Positions 1 through 10,427 of a DNA stretch of 64,000 bases are shown here, one piece after another. The translations under genes and the position numbers were made by a program. Every line of letters starts with the position of its first letter. The first letter of the stretch is position 1. This DNA comes from Phyllobacterium trifolii (GTDB taxonomy: Bacteria > Pseudomonadota > Alphaproteobacteria > Rhizobiales > Rhizobiaceae). Location of the stretch: NCBI RefSeq assembly GCF_014192095.1, contig NZ_JACHXN010000003.1, positions 310,001-374,000 of the forward strand, in the 5' to 3' direction. The notes beneath the pieces are model-generated. The model had not been told where the DNA came from, made no database searches, and saw only the letters and a program-made list of their open reading frames with translations.

Positions 1-189
1 AAGCCTGAGGTGGAAGCGAGGGTAGGCCGTCTCTTCCGCTGGCACATAGAACCTGCACCAAAGGGGCTATGGATCGACCTCATCGATGAGACGGGAAAAG
101 CCAAAGCCGAAGACGTCCCGGCTTCGATCTTCTATCATCTGGTGTGCGCGCTGACGCAATACGTGGCTTACGTCGGCAAGAAGCCTTAG
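1..189 (+). CDS. AGE-family epimerase/isomerase, C-terminal fragment
   Basis: The window opens inside a gene; 62 codons remain before the stop. The tail reads FRWHIEPAPKGLW then DVPASIFYHLVCALTQY, which is the conserved last part of the N-acylglucosamine 2-epimerase / type II mannose-6-phosphate isomerase (alpha6/alpha6 barrel) family, where the His of the RWHIEP segment and the PASIFYH helix line the active site. Substrate cannot be told from this fragment: mannose-6-phosphate isomerase and sugar 2-epimerases look alike here. It converges on betB with only about 10 bases between stop codons. Confidence 0.8.
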   Translation, partial: KPEVEARVGRLFRWHIEPAPKGLWIDLIDETGKAKAEDVPASIFYHLVCALTQYVAYVGKKP

Positions 190-199
190 GAGCCTGACC

Positions 200-1663
200 C
201 TAGTAAGGGCTCTCTACCTTGCCGGTTTCGACATAGACCGACTTGATCTGGCTGTAATGATAAAGCGCGGCAAGGCCGTTCTCGCGGCCAACGCCGGATT
301 GCTTGAAGCCACCGAACGGCATTTCTACCGGTGCAAGATTATAGGTATTGATCCAGCAAGTGCCTGCCTTGAGTTGGCTGATCACGCGGTGCGCGCGCGA
401 CAGGTCCTTGGTGAATACCCCCGCCGACAGGCCGAACTCCGTATCGTTGGCGCGGGCAATGACTTCGTCCTCCTCCTGAAAATCAAGGACTGCCATGACG
501 GGTCCAAAGATTTCCTCGCGCGCGATGACCATGTTGTCAGTCACGTTGGTGAAGATGGTCGGTTCGACGAAGCACCCGCCCTCGAAACCCTGCATCTGAG
601 GGACGCCGCCACCGAAATGCAGCGTCGCACCCTCGGCTTTGCCCTTTTCGATGTAGGACACGACCTTGTCGCGCTGGGAAGCGTTGACCAGTGGTCCGAG
701 GTGAATTTCCGGATCGAGCGGATCCCCGAGGCGAATGGCCTTCGTGCGTGTGGTCAGGCGGTCAAGGAACTGGTCCTTGATGCCACCCTGTACGAAGACG
801 CGCGTGCCATTGGAGCAGACCTGACCAGTTGAATAGAAATTGCCGAGGAGGGCACCGCCCACGGCATTTTCCACGTCGGCATCGTCGAAAATGATCAGGG
901 GAGATTTGCCGCCGAGCTCCATGGTCGCGTGCTTCATATGCGATCCGGCCTGTGCCAGCACGCGCTTGCCTGTCGGGACCGAGCCGGTCAGCGAGACCTT
1001 GGCGACCAGCGGATGATCGACCAGCTGCGAGCCGACATCGCCAAAACCCTGCAACACGTTGAACAGACCATCGGGCAGGCCAGCTTCCTTATAGACTTCA
1101 GCCAGGGCGAGGGCCGACAGCGGCGTGTTTTCGGACGGCTTGAAGATCATGGCGTTGCCGGCAGCGAGCGCTGGAGCGGACTTCCAGCCCGCACCTTGAA
1201 TTGGATAATTCCATGCGCCAATGCCGACGCAAACCCCCAAAGCCTCGCGGCGCGTGTAGGCGTAGGATCCGCCAAGCTCGATCATCTCGCCATTGAACCC
1301 GGCGATGATGCCGCCATAAAATTCCAGTGCATCGGCAGCGGATGCGGGATCGGCAACGAGCGTTTCCTGAATAGCCTTGCCGGTATCGAGCGTTTCAAGT
1401 TCAGCGATTTCGGCATTGCGGGCGCGCAGGATATCGGCGGCGCGGCGCAGGACACGGCCGCGTTCCACCGGCTTGAGTGCAGCCCAAGCTGGTTGCGCGG
1501 CGGCGGCAGCCTGCACCGCCTGCTCGATCAGCGCCGGTGTCGCGCCAAAGAGCCTGGCGATGATCTCCCCCGTTGCCGGATAAATCACATCAAGCGGCTT
1601 GCCGTCCTTGTCCTCGACGAAGCGGCCATTGATGAAATGCGATGCCTTGGGCTGCGCGCGCAT
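200..1663 (-). CDS. betB: Betaine aldehyde dehydrogenase
   Basis: Oxidises betaine aldehyde to glycine betaine with NAD(P)+, the last step of choline-to-betaine conversion in the cytoplasm. The 487-residue product has the full aldehyde dehydrogenase layout: cofactor segment GIGAWNYP near residue 147, FKPSENTP near 174, the general base Glu in MELGGKSP (about E249) and the catalytic Cys in GQVCSNGTR (about C283). Length matches BetB of rhizobia. A GGAGA motif stands just ahead of the chosen ATG. It follows betA by 28 bases and is the last gene of a betC-betA-betB operon. Confidence 0.95.
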   Translation of the reverse strand: MRAQPKASHFINGRFVEDKDGKPLDVIYPATGEIIARLFGATPALIEQAVQAAAAAQPAWAALKPVERGRVLRRAADILRARNAEIAELETLDTGKAIQETLVADPASAADALEFYGGIIAGFNGEMIELGGSYAYTRREALGVCVGIGAWNYPIQGAGWKSAPALAAGNAMIFKPSENTPLSALALAEVYKEAGLPDGLFNVLQGFGDVGSQLVDHPLVAKVSLTGSVPTGKRVLAQAGSHMKHATMELGGKSPLIIFDDADVENAVGGALLGNFYSTGQVCSNGTRVFVQGGIKDQFLDRLTTRTKAIRLGDPLDPEIHLGPLVNASQRDKVVSYIEKGKAEGATLHFGGGVPQMQGFEGGCFVEPTIFTNVTDNMVIAREEIFGPVMAVLDFQEEDEVIARANDTEFGLSAGVFTKDLSRAHRVISQLKAGTCWINTYNLAPVEMPFGGFKQSGVGRENGLAALYHYSQIKSVYVETGKVESPY

Positions 1664-1691
1664 GGTGTTCTCCTAAGTTATTGTTTGTAGC

Positions 1692-3341
1692 CTAGCGGTC
1701 ACTCACCTGCCAGCGCGGATTGATCCACGGCTCCTGATTGGAGCGAGGCAAGGGATCGCGGTCAAGAATGTGATCGGCAGCTTTTTCGCCGGCCATGATC
1801 GAAGGGCCGTTGAGGTTGCCATTGGTAACGCGCGGGAAGATCGAACTATCCGCAATACGAAGACCTTCGACGCCGATCACCCGGCACTGCGGATCGACCA
1901 CCGCCATCGGATCGTTTGCCGAGCCCATTTTACAGGTGCCACAGGGGTGAAAAGCGCTCTCTGCGTGTTCGCGCAGGAAATCATCGATCTCTTCATCCGA
2001 CTGCACATGGGCACCCGGTGAAATCTCCTTGCCGCGATAGGGATCTAGTGCTGCCTGTCCGAAAATCTCTCGCGTCAATCGTACGGCGTGGCGGAAATCC
2101 ACCCAGTCGTCGGGATGCGACATGTAATTGAAAAGGATCCTGGGTTTCTCGAATGGATCAGATGAGCGAAGCGTCACGCTCCCGCGCGATTTCGACCGCA
2201 TCGGACCGACATGCGCCTGGAAACCATGACCTTTCACGGCGGCCCGGCCATCATAACGGATCGCTGCGGGCAGGAAATGATACTGGATGTCCGGATAGTC
2301 CACGCCGGGTTTCGAACGGACGAAAGCCGCGGATTCGAAATGGTTGGTTGCACCATGCCCAGTCTTGAAGAACAGCCATTCGGCGCCGATCATCGCCTTT
2401 GAGAAGAGCCCGAGCTTGGAATTCAGGGTGATCGGTTTCAGGCTTTCCTGCTGGATATACACCTCCATATGGTCCTGCAGGTTCTGGCCGACACCGGCCC
2501 GGTCGGCAACGACGTCGATTCCATGCTCTTTCAAATGGGCGGCGGGGCCGATACCGGACAGCATCAGCAGCTTGGGTGAGTTAATGGACGAGGCGGCGAC
2601 GATTACTTCGCGCCGGGCGCGGATGATTTCCGTCCTGCCGCGCCGGGTAATTTCCACACCGACCGCCCGTTGATTCTCAATGATCACACGCCGGGCGAAA
2701 CCATTGACCAGACTCACGTTTTTACGTTTTAGCGCCGGGCGAAGATAGGCATTGGCCGCGGACCAGCGGCGGCCATTGTGGATAGTTTGCTCCATGGCCC
2801 CGAAGCCTTCCTGCTTCGAGCCATTATAGTCTTCGGTAACTTCGAAACCCGCCTGTTGGCCGGCATCGACAAAGGCATGGAACAATGGATTGTCCCGGCG
2901 CCCGCGTTGTATATGCATAGGGCCATCCGTGCCGCGCCATCCAGGCTCGCCACCATGCGAATGCTCCATGCGTTTGAAATAGGGCAGCACGTCTGCATAG
3001 GACCAACCGGTTGCGCCACTTTCCGCCCAATGGTCGAAATCATGTGCATGGCCGCGCACATAAACCATGCCGTTGATCGAGGAGGAGCCACCGATGACCT
3101 TGCCGCGTGGCGTGACCAAGCGGCGCCCGCCAAGGTGCGGCTCGGGTTCGGACATAAAGCCCCAATCATAGGTGCTCATATTCATCGGAAAGGACAGTGC
3201 CGCCGGCATCTGGATGAATGGGCCGATGTCGGTCCCGCCGAACTCAACGACGATCACCGAATACTTGCCATCCTCCGATAGGCGGTAAGCCATCGCGGAA
3301 CCAGCAGAACCAGAACCGATGATGACGAAATCTGCTTCCAT
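1692..3341 (-). CDS. betA: Choline dehydrogenase (GMC oxidoreductase)
   Basis: FAD-dependent membrane-associated enzyme that oxidises choline to betaine aldehyde. The 549-residue reading starting [14 protein letters not shown] has the dinucleotide motif GSGSAG at residues 9-14, the GMC signature [18 protein letters not shown] and the C-terminal HPCGTCKMG segment with the active-site His. It ends NPRWQVSDR as rhizobial BetA does. The open frame extends upstream into betC; a start four codons earlier (3353, only 2 bases after the betC stop) is also possible. Middle gene of the betCAB operon. Confidence 0.94.
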   Translation of the reverse strand: MEADFVIIGSGSAGSAMAYRLSEDGKYSVIVVEFGGTDIGPFIQMPAALSFPMNMSTYDWGFMSEPEPHLGGRRLVTPRGKVIGGSSSINGMVYVRGHAHDFDHWAESGATGWSYADVLPYFKRMEHSHGGEPGWRGTDGPMHIQRGRRDNPLFHAFVDAGQQAGFEVTEDYNGSKQEGFGAMEQTIHNGRRWSAANAYLRPALKRKNVSLVNGFARRVIIENQRAVGVEITRRGRTEIIRARREVIVAASSINSPKLLMLSGIGPAAHLKEHGIDVVADRAGVGQNLQDHMEVYIQQESLKPITLNSKLGLFSKAMIGAEWLFFKTGHGATNHFESAAFVRSKPGVDYPDIQYHFLPAAIRYDGRAAVKGHGFQAHVGPMRSKSRGSVTLRSSDPFEKPRILFNYMSHPDDWVDFRHAVRLTREIFGQAALDPYRGKEISPGAHVQSDEEIDDFLREHAESAFHPCGTCKMGSANDPMAVVDPQCRVIGVEGLRIADSSIFPRVTNGNLNGPSIMAGEKAADHILDRDPLPRSNQEPWINPRWQVSDR

Positions 3342-3355
3342 AATGCTCTTCATGC

Positions 3356-4876
3356 TCACTCGCCGCGCGGGTAGCGGGCGTTCTCTTCCAGAACGTTCAG
3401 GTCCATATGATTGCGCATGTAACGCTCTGAAGCCTTTTGCAGAGGCTGATGGTCCCATGGATAGTATGAACCGTTGCGCAGCGCTTCATAGACCACCCAG
3501 CGCCGCGCCTGGCTTTCGCGCACCGCGGCATCGAACTGAGCCATATCCCAGCGCTTCCGGGCTTTCGCCGTGAAATCTGCGACCAGCTTGGCACGCGCCG
3601 GATTGGTCGCGAGGTTGGTCAGTTCATCCGGATCCGATTCAAGATCAAAGAGTTGCGGCGGGTCGATCTCGCAATGCACGAACTTGTAGGCGCCTTCGCG
3701 GATGCAGACGAGCGGCGCGTTCGAGCCTTCCGCCGCATATTCCATCAGAACGGGACCGACGCGCGCCTTGCCTTGCATGACAGGTGTCAGATCCTCGCCA
3801 TCGGTCCATGGCAGGATTTCGGCGATATCGATACCTGCAAGCGCACCGAGCGTCGGATTGATATCAAGTGTCGAGACCGGCTCCGAGATCAATTGCGGAC
3901 TGATACCTTTGCCCGCGATCATCAGCGGAACGCGCGCCGAGCCTTCGAAAAAGTTCATCTTGAACCAAAGGCCGCGCTCGCCCAGCATGTCGCCGTGATC
4001 TGACGTGAACACGATGATCGTGTCGTCCAGCATCCGTGTGGTCTGCAGGACCTCGAGAATTTCGCCGACCTTGTCGTCGATATAGGAGATATTGGCAAGA
4101 TAGCCCTGACGCGCCCGCCGAACGTGGTCGGCTGTGATGTCAAAGCAATGATGCTCGCATGCTTCGAGCAGCCGCTTTGAATGCGGATCCTGTTTTTCAA
4201 ACGGAATGGCACCGACCTCCGGATCGAGCGCAGACGACCCCTCATAAAGGTCCCAATATTTGCGCCGCGCCACATAAGGATCGTGCGGATGAGTGAAGGA
4301 GACTGTCAGGCACCATGGCCGGCGCGATGCATCAACCGATTCACGCGATAGCTGGTAGAGCTTTTGCCGTGCGTGAAACGCTACCTCGTCGTCATATTCC
4401 ATCTGGTTGGTGATCTCGGCAACACCCGCGCCGGTGACAGAGCCAAGATTGTGATACCACCAGTCGATGCGTTCTCCCGGCTTGCGATAGTCCGGTGTCC
4501 AGCCGAAATCGGCCGGGTAAATGTCTGTTGTCAGGCGCTCTTCAAGGCCATGCAATTGATCCGGGCCGACGAAATGCATCTTGCCGGAGAGGCCGGTATA
4601 GTAACCAGCACGGCGAAGATGATGCGCGTAAGTCGGGATATCCGAGACAAACTCTGCCGCATTGTCATAGACACGGGTGCGCGATGGCAACTGACCCGAC
4701 ATCAGAGAAGCACGGGCAGGGGCACAGAGCGGCGAGGCAGTATACGTATTCGCAAAGCGGGCCGAACGCTTGGCCAATGCCTTCAGGTGTGGTGCATGGA
4801 TGAATTCCGCCGGACCGTCTGGAAAAAGTGTTCCATTCAGCTGATCAACCATTAAAATAAGTATGTTCGGTCGCAT
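3356..4876 (-). CDS. betC: Choline-sulfatase
   Basis: Hydrolyses choline-O-sulfate to choline and sulfate, feeding BetA. The 506-residue product shows the type I sulfatase signature CAPAR (Cys about 51, the residue converted to formylglycine), metal ligand Asp in LMVDQLNG near the N-terminus, [14 protein letters not shown], and [12 protein letters not shown]. The C-terminal [15 protein letters not shown] to RYPRGE block is typical of rhizobial BetC. I chose the internal ATG because a GGAG motif lies 5 bases ahead of it, whereas the longer frame (to 4921) has no visible ribosome-binding site. First gene of the operon; betI is not adjacent. Confidence 0.93.
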   Translation of the reverse strand: MRPNILILMVDQLNGTLFPDGPAEFIHAPHLKALAKRSARFANTYTASPLCAPARASLMSGQLPSRTRVYDNAAEFVSDIPTYAHHLRRAGYYTGLSGKMHFVGPDQLHGLEERLTTDIYPADFGWTPDYRKPGERIDWWYHNLGSVTGAGVAEITNQMEYDDEVAFHARQKLYQLSRESVDASRRPWCLTVSFTHPHDPYVARRKYWDLYEGSSALDPEVGAIPFEKQDPHSKRLLEACEHHCFDITADHVRRARQGYLANISYIDDKVGEILEVLQTTRMLDDTIIVFTSDHGDMLGERGLWFKMNFFEGSARVPLMIAGKGISPQLISEPVSTLDINPTLGALAGIDIAEILPWTDGEDLTPVMQGKARVGPVLMEYAAEGSNAPLVCIREGAYKFVHCEIDPPQLFDLESDPDELTNLATNPARAKLVADFTAKARKRWDMAQFDAAVRESQARRWVVYEALRNGSYYPWDHQPLQKASERYMRNHMDLNVLEENARYPRGE

Positions 4877-5071
4877 GCAGGCTCCGGCAGGGGCAAAATT
4901 CGTCTCTATGGCATTTTCCATATGGTAGTGATGGTCGCTGTTTCAGTTACGCCATTGCGCACCGCATGACGACCGATATTTCTGACCTAAACGATCGACG
5001 CTCGTATGTTTGCCTTGAATCGCGCAGGTTTCATGGTTAGCTCAAGAGAAAGAGATTTTGGAGGAATGGAA
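4877..5071. promoter_or_regulatory. Divergent promoter region betCAB / thiolase
   Basis: About 195 bases separate betC and the divergently transcribed thiolase gene and must hold both promoters. No BetI gene lies beside it and I could not pick out a convincing operator by eye. Confidence 0.4.
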
Positions 5072-6238
5072 ATGACTGCCTGTATCGTTGGATGGTCGCA
5101 TCTGCCATTTGGAAAGCTGGAGGGCGAAACCGTCGAAAGCCTGATCGTCAAAGCTGCGGTGGGGGCGCTCGATCATGCCGGCATTGGTCCTGAAGACGTC
5201 GACGAGATCGTACTTGGTCATTTCAATGCTGGTTTCTCTCCCCAGGATTTCACCGCCAGCCTGGTTTTGCAGGCGAGTGACGCTTTTCGCTTCAAACCCG
5301 CGACGCGTGTCGAAAACGCTTGTGCGACTGGCTCGGCAGCCGTGCATCAGGGCATCAAGACTATTCGCGCAGGCAGCGCCAAGGTCGTACTTGTCGTGGG
5401 TGTCGAGAAGATGACATCGACGCCCGGTCCGGAAATCGGCAAAAATTTGCTCAAAGCGTCCTATCTGCCGGAAGAGGGCGAGATTCCCGCGGGTTTTGCC
5501 GGAGTCTTCGGCCAGATCGCAGCGGCTTATTTCCAGAAATACGGCGATCAATCCGACGCCTTGGCGATGATCGCTGCCAAGAACCACAAGAACGGCGTCA
5601 ATAATCCCTATGCGCAGATGCGCAAGGATCTTGGCTATGATTTCTGCCGGCAGGAGAGCGAGAAGAACCCGTTCGTTGCGGGCCCATTGAAGCGTACCGA
5701 TTGTTCTCTCGTCTCTGACGGTGCGGCAGCGCTGGTCCTGACGGATACGCAGACTGCCTTGAAGATGAAGCGTGCTGTGGCATTTCGTGCGGCTGCCCAC
5801 GTTCAGGATTTTCTGCCGATCTCCAAGCGCGATATCCTGCTGTTCGAGGGCTGTTCGGAGGGCTGGAAACGCGCGCTCGACCAAGCCGGCGTGACCATCG
5901 ATGACCTGTCCTTCGTCGAAACCCATGATTGCTTCACCATTGCCGAACTGATCGAGTATGAGGCAATGGGATTGGCGAAACCGGGCGAGGGCGCCAAGAT
6001 AGCACTCGAAGGCCAGACAGCCATGGATGGCCGCCTGCCGGTCAATCCTTCCGGCGGCCTCAAGGCAAAGGGGCATCCGATCGGCGCCAGCGGCGTGTCG
6101 ATGCACGTGCTGTCATCGATGCAGTTGACCGGGGAAGCCGGCGGCATACAGGTGCCGGGCGCCAAGCTTGCGGGCATTTTCAACATGGGCGGCGCAGCGG
6201 TCGCCAATTATGTTTCGGTGCTGGAGCGGATCAAATAG
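5072..6238 (+). CDS. Thiolase (acetyl-CoA acetyltransferase, SCP-x-like)
   Basis: Predicted CoA-thioester C-C bond cleavage or formation. The nucleophilic Cys is in VENACATGSAAVHQG (about C84), the HDCFTIAELIEYE block near residue 285 is typical of SCP-x/archaeal-type thiolases, and the catalytic His lies in GGLKAKGHPIGASG. The usual C-terminal CxGGG cysteine of FadA/PhaA is replaced by NMGGAAVANYV, as in SCP-x-like thiolases, so the name acetyl-CoA acetyltransferase is generic. The ATG at 5072 has GGAGG 7 bases ahead; the ATG at 5066 is too close to it. Divergent from the betaine operon; a link to choline catabolism is not shown. Confidence 0.85.
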   Translation: MTACIVGWSHLPFGKLEGETVESLIVKAAVGALDHAGIGPEDVDEIVLGHFNAGFSPQDFTASLVLQASDAFRFKPATRVENACATGSAAVHQGIKTIRAGSAKVVLVVGVEKMTSTPGPEIGKNLLKASYLPEEGEIPAGFAGVFGQIAAAYFQKYGDQSDALAMIAAKNHKNGVNNPYAQMRKDLGYDFCRQESEKNPFVAGPLKRTDCSLVSDGAAALVLTDTQTALKMKRAVAFRAAAHVQDFLPISKRDILLFEGCSEGWKRALDQAGVTIDDLSFVETHDCFTIAELIEYEAMGLAKPGEGAKIALEGQTAMDGRLPVNPSGGLKAKGHPIGASGVSMHVLSSMQLTGEAGGIQVPGAKLAGIFNMGGAAVANYVSVLERIK

Positions 6239-6244
6239 GGGTTG

Positions 6245-6985
6245 CTAGAAACCAACCCTGCCGAATCCGGGAACCTTGAGTCCCGGATTCAAAACATCCA
6301 CACCCGCCACCAAGCCCAGGAAATTGATCTCAAATCCGCTGCGAGAACCGGCGGAAACGCCAGCATATCCGAAAAGCGTGGCGTAAAAATTCTCCCAATC
6401 ATCGTCGATCACGAACAGCTTGCCATCCGTTGGAAAATCGCGCCCAACTGCATTTGACGGCAGCACGATGCCCATTTCGGGAACGGAACGGAGAACATGA
6501 GCAACGAAGCTGTTCGAGTTCGGGCCCGGCCAGATCGTGTAGTTGCCGGGCTTTCCGTAGGGATATGCCTCGATTGCAGCTTGGATCTTCGGGATTAAAA
6601 TTTCCGCTTCAGCGCCATGAAATTCATGCACGATAAATGGTCCATTGGAATACCAGCGCCCGTCAGCGTCGTAGGCATTCTTACGGACTGGCATTCCCCA
6701 GCCGACAACCTCATAACGGTCATAGCTTGTGATACCAGCCCGCTTTATTACCAACCAGGAATGCAGCGATAGGGCGCCTTTTATGCCGCCAGTACGCGCG
6801 GCGAGAATATAGACTGACGCCTCACCGATTTCTGGCTTGGCAGGAATAACACCGCTTGAGCTCCAGTCAGCGCTGCGCCAGTTGTCCTCGTGATGTTGGG
6901 TCATCCACCAACCAGCCGCAGCCAGAGAAGGAAGAATGAAGAGGATGAAGATACCGAGCGCCAGACGAACGAATAATTTGAACAC
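6245..6985 (-). CDS. DUF3750 domain membrane-anchored protein
   Basis: A 246-residue protein with an N-terminal hydrophobic segment (residues about 5-27) that anchors or exports it, followed by a periplasmic domain. Blocks such as GALSLHSWLVIKR, YEVVGWG, YPYGKPGNYTIWPGPNSN and SFVAHVLR match the DUF3750 family of alphaproteobacteria, in which a NlpC/P60-like or LRAT-like fold has been suggested because of the His and Asn positions; biochemical function is unknown. It converges on the thiolase gene with 6 bases between stops. Confidence 0.8.
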   Translation of the reverse strand: MFKLFVRLALGIFILFILPSLAAAGWWMTQHHEDNWRSADWSSSGVIPAKPEIGEASVYILAARTGGIKGALSLHSWLVIKRAGITSYDRYEVVGWGMPVRKNAYDADGRWYSNGPFIVHEFHGAEAEILIPKIQAAIEAYPYGKPGNYTIWPGPNSNSFVAHVLRSVPEMGIVLPSNAVGRDFPTDGKLFVIDDDWENFYATLFGYAGVSAGSRSGFEINFLGLVAGVDVLNPGLKVPGFGRVGF

Positions 6986-7078
6986 GCGGCTTTCTCCATT
7001 GGAAAGGGGAACGGACCACCTTATAACACCATGGATTCCGGCTGATTTAGGTCAACATCCCGGGGAATGTGGGGCACG

Positions 7079-8098
7079 ATGAGCAATCCGGTACTGGTTG
7101 AAGTTTTTCGCGGTGAAACGGTGGAGAGTCGTCATCGTGGCGCGGTGATCGTGACCGATGGCGATGGCAGGATCGTCTTCTCGCTAGGCGATATCGAGAG
7201 ACCGACCTTTCCGCGCTCGGCGATCAAGGCAATTCAGGCGCTGCCGCTGGTCGAGAGCGGCGCGGCGGATGCCTATGGCTTCGGCAATGAGGAACTCGCC
7301 ATGGCCTGTGCCTCGCATTCGGGCGAGCCGCAACATGTGGCGAAGGCCGCCGATATGCTGGGCCGCGCCGGGCTTGATGTTTCGGCACTTGAATGCGGCT
7401 CGCATTGGCCGTCGCAGCAGCCCGTGCTGATCGCGCTCGCGAAAAGTGGCCAGGAGCCGACGCCGCTGCATAATAATTGTTCCGGCAAACATGCAGGGTT
7501 CCTGTGCACGTGCCGGCATCTTGGCATCGAAACGCACGGCTATTCTGCCTTGGGCTCGCCCGAACAGGATATGGTGCGCGATGCCATGCAGAGCGTCACC
7601 GGCGCACCGCACACGCTGGATCGCTGCGGGACAGATGGTTGTTCGATTCCGACCTATGCCATTCCATTGAAAAACCTGGCGCATGGCTTCGCCCGCATGG
7701 CGACGGGGGTTGGATTCGAGCCGGTTCGTGCCGCTGCGGCACGGCGCCTCGTCGATGCGGCGATGGCAGCACCATACTATGTCGCTGGTACCAATCGCGC
7801 CTGTACGGTTTTAATGGAGATGGATCCAAACCGCATATTCGTAAAGGGCGGCGCTGAAGGCGTCTACGCCGGTGCATTGCCGGAACTCGGGCTCGGGATC
7901 GCTATCAAGTGCGATGACGGGAGCGCACGGGCCTCCGAGGCAATCATCGCTACGGTTCTCGCCCGGATCTATCGCAACGAGGACGAACTGGAGTCTAAGC
8001 TCGACCGGTTTGCCGATCGCGAAATGCGCAACTGGAACGGCATTACCTATGGTGTCATCAGCCCGACAGAAGCGCTGACGGACGCGGATATCAATTGA
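7079..8098 (+). CDS. Class 3 L-asparaginase (Rhizobium etli type)
   Basis: Predicted to hydrolyse L-asparagine to aspartate and ammonia. The 339-residue protein belongs to the asparaginase II family of R. etli (AnsA/ReAV), unrelated in fold to E. coli AnsA/AnsB. Hallmarks are the Ser-Lys pair in PRSAIK (S47, K50), NNCSGKHAGF (C134, K137) and DRCGTDGC (C183, C188), which in the R. etli enzyme form two Ser-Lys tandems beside a zinc site. Start chosen at MSNPVLVEV; an in-frame ATG 12 bases upstream is possible. Its 3' end overlaps the convergent beta-helix gene by 8 bases. Confidence 0.9.
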   Translation: MSNPVLVEVFRGETVESRHRGAVIVTDGDGRIVFSLGDIERPTFPRSAIKAIQALPLVESGAADAYGFGNEELAMACASHSGEPQHVAKAADMLGRAGLDVSALECGSHWPSQQPVLIALAKSGQEPTPLHNNCSGKHAGFLCTCRHLGIETHGYSALGSPEQDMVRDAMQSVTGAPHTLDRCGTDGCSIPTYAIPLKNLAHGFARMATGVGFEPVRAAAARRLVDAAMAAPYYVAGTNRACTVLMEMDPNRIFVKGGAEGVYAGALPELGLGIAIKCDDGSARASEAIIATVLARIYRNEDELESKLDRFADREMRNWNGITYGVISPTEALTDADIN

Positions 8099-9434
8099 CG
8101 ATATTCCGCTCGACGGCAAGGTTTGGGTAGATCTGGGCGCTCTTCTGGGTCAAATCCTTGACCGTGACATCACTCCAACTATGACCAACAATGCCGCCAT
8201 TCCTGGAATCTTGGATGATGTTGTCAGAAATGATGGCCGAACCGACGCCCTCGACGACGCTGACATAGATACCTTCGCCTGACGTGCGGACGATGTTTCC
8301 AGTCGCAATCACGTTGCGCATGTAAGCGCCCCAGCCGAGCTGAATGCCGTAGAGCGGCGCGTTTTCAACCACATTGCCGGTAACCGAGATGTCGGCTTCG
8401 ACGCTGATACCGATGCCGAAGGCGCCGGGATACGGGCCCTTGGTCGAGAGGTTGCGCACCAAATTGCCGCTGCAGGTTCCGAGACGGCCGCCGCTGTCGA
8501 AATTTACCATCGATATGCCGTTTGCAGCACCATCGACGAGATTGTTGGCGATGACCGCGCCTTCGAAAGCGAACTCCGAATAAATCGCGGTTTCGCCGCT
8601 CGCACTGCAATTGTTTCCGGTGATCTGCAAATTGCTGGCGCTATTGCCGCGGATCGCGGTAAAGGCGCTGTCGTTGATGACATTGTTGGAAACGACGACA
8701 TTGTTCGCGCGAAAGATATTGACGGCGTTGCCGTTCTGACCGGTGCCGCCTGCATCCGCCTTGGTCTTGCTAATGCGGTTGCTCGTAACGATCGTGCCGT
8801 CTCGGCCTTGCTCGTAACGCTGAACGAGAATGCCGCCATTACCGCAATCGTGGATCTCATTGCCGGTGATCTCCAATCCGGTGGAGTCCGCAGCAAATAT
8901 GGCCGCATCGCTGGCGCCCGAGATACGCGTCCCCTCGATACGTCCACCGCATTTGAAGAGGTCCACGGCATTCTTGCGCGCACCTACAATCTGGCAATCA
9001 TCCAATACGAGATGAGCAACGTTACTGGCTTCGAATAGCCCTCGAACGCTATCACCTAGAGGCCTGCCGTCACCGTCGATGACAAGACCGTTAAGCTGAA
9101 TATGGTCGGAACCATTAGCCCTTATCAGACCAGATTTGCCTCCGAACAGAAGACGTGACTTGCCGGAAACACCGAGCAGATTGACATAGGCGGGAAATTG
9201 CAGACCCGAGACAATATAGGCTCCAGGTGGCAGGAATATCTGCTGACCGGACGAACTTGCTTTGGTCAGCAACGCATTCAGCTTGATCGTCTGATCGTCT
9301 GGGCCTCCAGGGGTCAACCCGAATTCCACAGCGTTGATTATTCCTGATGTGGTCTGGGCTTGCGTGGTACGCGGCAGAATGCCGACGCCGGCAAGCGAGG
9401 CCAGACCGGTCAGGACGAAGCGTCGGTTGATCAT
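8091..9434 (-). CDS. Tat-exported right-handed beta-helix protein (TIGR03808-like)
   Basis: The 447-residue product opens with a twin-arginine signal (INRRFVLTGLASLAGV, cleavage near TTQAQ), so it is likely exported folded to the periplasm. The body is a run of short N-rich repeats (NxISxTKADAG, NNVVVSNNVINDSAFTAI, NLVDGAANGISMVNF) typical of a parallel beta-helix like pectate lyases. It matches my memory of the rhizobial twin-arginine repeat family TIGR03808, of unknown function. The longer open frame (to 9650) adds an N-terminus that would bury the signal, so I reject it. Confidence 0.82.
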   Translation of the reverse strand: MINRRFVLTGLASLAGVGILPRTTQAQTTSGIINAVEFGLTPGGPDDQTIKLNALLTKASSSGQQIFLPPGAYIVSGLQFPAYVNLLGVSGKSRLLFGGKSGLIRANGSDHIQLNGLVIDGDGRPLGDSVRGLFEASNVAHLVLDDCQIVGARKNAVDLFKCGGRIEGTRISGASDAAIFAADSTGLEITGNEIHDCGNGGILVQRYEQGRDGTIVTSNRISKTKADAGGTGQNGNAVNIFRANNVVVSNNVINDSAFTAIRGNSASNLQITGNNCSASGETAIYSEFAFEGAVIANNLVDGAANGISMVNFDSGGRLGTCSGNLVRNLSTKGPYPGAFGIGISVEADISVTGNVVENAPLYGIQLGWGAYMRNVIATGNIVRTSGEGIYVSVVEGVGSAIISDNIIQDSRNGGIVGHSWSDVTVKDLTQKSAQIYPNLAVERNIVN

Positions 9435-9515
9435 ATTGTTATCCGCGGAAGAGAATGAGAGGGGCGCTGGAGGATTGCACTTGCTGTGAGGCCTAGCAAG
9501 GCCTACCTTCGTTCG

Positions 9516-9989
9516 ATGAGCAGGGCCTTCACAAAGGAAGACGATAGCAACTCCTCGATCGATGTCGGCGAGCGCCCCATAAGCCCGCACCGGAATCTGG
9601 TGACGGAGAAGGGCCTCGCTCACATTGATGCCGAACTCGCAGCGGCGCATGAGGCGCTGGCCAAAGGCAACGCCGAGGCTGACCGCGATCTGATCGCGCG
9701 GGCCTCACGCGACCTGCGGTACTGGAACGCACGCAGGGAATCAGCCGAAGTCTCACGCCCCGATCCGCATAGTGACGTGGTCCGGTTCGGCATGACAGTT
9801 ACAATCGCCGACGAAGACGACAAATCACAAACCTGGGCAATTGTCGGCGAGGACGAAGCGGACGCCAGCCATGGCAAGATTTCGCATGTGTCACCCATGG
9901 CGAAGGCGATGTTCGGTAAATCTGTTGGCGACAGTTTCGTGCTGAATGATCGCGAGTGGGAAATCACGGCGATCGATACTGCAGCTTGA
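9516..9989 (+). CDS. GreA/GreB-family elongation-factor-like protein
   Basis: A 157-residue protein with an N-terminal acidic coiled-coil half (RNLVTEKGLAHIDAELAAAHEAL and DLIARASRDLRYWNARRESAEV) and a C-terminal Gre FKBP-like domain (VRFGMTVTIADEDDKSQTW, ISHVSPMAKAMFGKSVGDSFVL). Such proteins are short GreB relatives common in rhizobia beside true GreA; they may bind the RNA polymerase secondary channel, but that is inferred from family. Start taken at MSRAFTKEDD, the conserved N-terminus of these proteins, rather than 30 bases upstream. Confidence 0.82.
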   Translation: MSRAFTKEDDSNSSIDVGERPISPHRNLVTEKGLAHIDAELAAAHEALAKGNAEADRDLIARASRDLRYWNARRESAEVSRPDPHSDVVRFGMTVTIADEDDKSQTWAIVGEDEADASHGKISHVSPMAKAMFGKSVGDSFVLNDREWEITAIDTAA

Positions 9990-10043
9990 AGTTGAATCCT
10001 GCTTTGAGCAGTGGGCCTCAAGAGATTCAATTTAAAGCGTTTT

Positions 10044-10427
10044 TCATACCGGCTCGATGTGATCGCGAAAGAAGGCTGCTGCGCCGGTCTCGTCGATTTC
10101 GCCAGCGGCGACGTTCATCACAAACGTGTAAAGTGTACCGGGATCGGCAGTCGGCACATAGCCGTTGATGACGAGGAAGGCGAGGGCTGCAGCGAGCGCC
10201 GTACGCTTGTTTCCATCGACAAAGGCATGGTTTCTGGCCAAGCCAAACATGTAAGCTCCGGCTAGCTCTGCTATGTCTGGATCGCCATAATTAGATTTGT
10301 TTTCGGCGCGAGCCAAAGCCGATTCGAGGGCATTTTCGTCTCTCAAACCGTGAGCCCCGCCATGACGATGCAACTGCTCCGCATGCATTGCTTCCACTGA
10401 CAAGCGGGAAAGGAATTCCCAACTCAT
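10044..10427 (-). CDS. Doc-family toxin (Fic/DOC fold)
   Basis: The 127-residue protein carries the Doc active-site loop HAFVDGNKRT (His67 to Thr76). Doc toxins phosphorylate elongation factor EF-Tu and stop translation; the activity here is inferred from the intact motif. N-terminal GLRDENALESALAR is typical of death-on-curing proteins. Its start overlaps the antitoxin stop in an ATGA arrangement, so the two are translationally coupled and co-regulated. Confidence 0.9.
   Translation of the reverse strand: MSWEFLSRLSVEAMHAEQLHRHGGAHGLRDENALESALARAENKSNYGDPDIAELAGAYMFGLARNHAFVDGNKRTALAAALAFLVINGYVPTADPGTLYTFVMNVAAGEIDETGAAAFFRDHIEPV

Noticed and set aside
5042-6106. 354-codon minus-strand frame opposite the thiolase gene
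   Set aside because: No recognisable motif; thiolase active-site blocks are on the plus strand.
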